From assembly GCF_041296385.1 (NCBI RefSeq), contig NC_091014.1:7601578-7665577 (forward strand): a stretch of 64,000 nucleotides of DNA, written 5' to 3'. Both the position numbers and the translations under genes were made by a program. This document shows, one piece after another, positions 61,974 to 64,000 of the stretch (its first letter is position 1; the number at the start of each line of letters is the position of its first letter). Source of the stretch: Aphelocoma coerulescens (lineage: Eukaryota > Chordata > Aves > Passeriformes > Corvidae). Below the pieces are notes generated by a model, which was not told where the DNA came from, made no database searches, and saw only the letters and a list, made by a program, of their open reading frames with translations.

Positions 61974-63261
61974 GTAACCAGGTCAGTTGTCTAATCAAAG
62001 CTCTATCTGAGTTATTATACGTTTTGCCATGTGACTGCAGACCCCTCTGGTTTGCTGTACAGTAGATCACATGTTCACCTTAAAAAGAATATCTGGTGTA
62101 TCACCATCTGGTGCAGAGATTAATGTTAATTCCTGGGTTCAGATATTCCTCTCTCCTAGATGTTGGAAAGCACACAGCCAGAGCAGAGGGCTCGGGCATC
62201 TCCTCTGGGCTGCTCAGCTGAACTGAGCGCTCAGGGATCCAGGGTCTGCGTGGCACGGAGCAGCACATGCATCAGGACAGAGAACAGACAGTACCACTCA
62301 CACTCACATCCATACATATCCACATCAGTGAAAGCCTGATGGGTGATGCCTGCAGCCTCTGTGTGTTACCCACTTACAAAAATGGTTATGTTACAGTCTG
62401 TAATTGTGAAGTGTTACTTCACAAAGTCACTCTCAACGTCTACTTTTTTTTTCTCTTATAAAACCACTTTAGAGGCTAGGAGAGGATGGTGTTTTCTTTC
62501 TCTGGAAGAAAAATTTGAAAATTTATTTACACTCTAAATTGTACACACGTGCTCTGGAAAGGGGAAAAATACTTCCCCTTCCCACAGTCTGTCTATAACA
62601 CCAGGAGTTGTCCTAAAGCAGCCAGGTATAATCCTGTGCCTTTGAAAGAAAGTGTTTTGGATGTTGTGTTCATTTCCATGCTCTACTAGAGGAATTGGTC
62701 CACATGCAGTTTAGAGTTAATGTGTGCAAGGTGGGAGCTTGTCAACCCAGCAATTCCTTAGTGGTACTCTGAATTTGCCCAGTAAAATGGAAAAGATGTT
62801 GGCCCATGTTCTTTTCCTTGAAGCAGTCTAGCTGGGAGAGCAAAAATCTGCTGAGTTGGAGAGCCAATCCCTTCCTCCATGTATTGTTCTCATTTTAATG
62901 CAAAACTAAAAGTACTTTGTTTTGATCCGAGTCCAAAAGCTGGGATGAAGGTGTTAGGGACATGACATTAAAGCAAACATTTCAAATAAAAAAGAGAAAC
63001 TCTGTATCTGCTCAGCATATGCACATGCATTAAAACCAGTCAAAGAAAAAAAACCTGCAGCTTGATGTGGGAAACTCTAAATATTAAAACAATTGGCCTT
63101 TGTTCATAATTAGTTCCATATGTCTCTTGCCAAAGAGAGTGAAAGAGACAGGAAAAGATGGAAACATCTTAAGTATGACTGACTTATATAGGTTCTTTAT
63201 GTGGAATATGTGTACAGTTAGGGTCTTTGCTTGTTGCAGGATTTTTTTATGACTGTTCATG

Positions 63262-63281
63262 CCCCCCCCCCCCCCCCCCCC
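63262..63281 (+). repeat. C20 homopolymer
   Basis: Twenty consecutive C. The minus strand G20 can form G-quadruplex and the C strand an i-motif. Length may be an assembly estimate. Confidence 0.95.
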
Positions 63282-63441
63282 ATCTCATAGCCTGCCTACC
63301 TCTTTTTTCAAGCATGAAGTGGTTGGCATTTCCCACGGGGAACCTTTGCCTGCATCAGCAGAGCCCCTGAGGAAAAACTGCTGGAGAAAGAGGGCAAAGG
63401 TGGCAGCAATCAGCCCTGCTGGGAGCTTTTCCTGAATAAAA

Positions 63442-63461
63442 GCTGAGTCATGCCTGAGTCA
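63442..63461 (+). promoter_or_regulatory. Twin AP-1 / NF-E2-type sites
   Basis: Two exact TGAGTCA heptamers lie at 63444-63450 and 63455-63461, 11 bases apart start to start, so on the same face of the helix. The first is embedded in GCTGAGTCATGC, close to the NF-E2/small-Maf element. Paired sites of this kind are typical of enhancers active in blood or stress-responsive cells. No gene lies next to it in the window. Confidence 0.5.
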
Positions 63462-64000
63462 GGACCTTGGGGGTGAATGTTTCATACAAGAGCAGAGTAG
63501 CAAAGATGTCCCTGCTCACCAGATCCGAAGCCCTGGGTGGGGCTCCTGCCCACACCAGCCACCTACCCCGGGAGCTCTCATATTCCTGCAAGCATGTTCT
63601 CCTTCCTGCAGGTCCAGCTCATGGAAAAAACAGTTCTGTAGATAGAAATTTATCCACTAGAGGGGACAAAGAGCCATCACACACACGGAGATGTGTCTGT
63701 AAGCCATCAGGCCCTGGGAGCAGGCACAGACAGTCTACTGGTACCAGCATGAAACACCACACACTGATTATCTCCATAGGGGAAAGGGGAGCATTCGTTC
63801 AGTCATTTGCACAAATCACTTTTTTTTTTGCCTGGATTTTTATGTCTTGCCAATGAAATGCAAATCTGTGTATTGCTCAAGGCAGCTGAATGGTAACAAA
63901 AATATTCTTTACAGGAAACCTCTTGCACATGTGAAAAGTAGAAGAAACTCATCAATTTGCATGTTACTGGAACCAGCTCCAGTAACATCCCTGTATACCC

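Larger units (their letters stand above)
59530..64000. other. Non-coding stretch, no gene recognised
   Basis: Contains an 18-T run at 60248-60265, an ATT microsatellite at 61.1 kb, a GT/GA microsatellite at 61.61 kb, the exon-like segment at 61.9 kb, a CTCF-like motif on the minus strand at 62.1 kb, the 20-C run at 63.26 kb and the twin AP-1 sites at 63.44 kb. Open frames reach 129 codons at 63467-63856 with no recognised features. Confidence 0.55.

Overview
The window reads as vertebrate nuclear DNA, most likely from a bird. The main evidence is five truncated CR1 LINE 3' ends. Their sequence (for example TTCCAACCCAAAC followed by a CTATGATTCT-type tail, or the complement TCACAGAATGGTTTGGG) is the form typical of avian CR1. 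Interspersed-repeat density is otherwise low, and no Alu, B1 or L1-like sequence was seen. A few old MIR/CORE-SINE-like fragments also fit an amniote genome. Nothing looks prokaryotic or viral: there are no dense ORFs, operons, rRNA, tRNA or CRISPR arrays. Species and chromosome cannot be named from the sequence alone.

No protein-coding gene could be identified with confidence. The many short open frames behave as chance ORFs in non-coding DNA. The longest, a 297-codon frame on the minus strand near 27.3-28.2 kb, is a translation of a simple repeat. The window is best described as a gene-poor stretch, intergenic or inside a very long intron, built around one CpG-rich promoter-like island.

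Layout. At 1-6.96 kb there is non-coding DNA with one exon-like open segment near 0.23-0.45 kb. At 6.96-8.76 kb lies a CpG island with GC/KLF boxes, a YY1-like site, an M-box, a perfect GC hairpin, a GGA purine tract and donor-like sites on both strands; it is the best candidate for a gene 5' end. From 8.8 to 21.3 kb there is non-coding DNA with a CAG/CAA repeat, a TATA-like box, and a MIR-like fossil bounded by strong splice-like sites. A CR1 lies at 21.3 kb, degenerate telomere-like repeats at 25.8 kb, and a ~595-bp pyrimidine tract at 27.36-27.95 kb. From 28 to 46 kb there is non-coding DNA with a CR1 at 36.3 kb, an exon-like segment at 38.4 kb, a possible regulatory block at 41.7 kb and a TA/TATC microsatellite at 43.1 kb. 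The remainder, 46-64 kb, holds three more CR1 pieces, a perfect 21-bp palindrome (50.3 kb), a near-perfect 22-bp-stem hairpin (51.7 kb), a MIR-associated exon-like segment (52.5 kb), a possible conserved block (55.6 kb), another exon-like segment (61.9 kb), a 20-C run and a twin AP-1/NF-E2 site (63.4 kb).

If the CpG island does drive a gene, that gene's coding part lies mostly outside the window. The splice-like segments listed here are then candidates for rare, alternative or non-functional exons. I did not find a demonstrable new biological system. The strongest leads are the hairpins, the twin AP-1 site, the repeat-derived splice sites and the promoter island.
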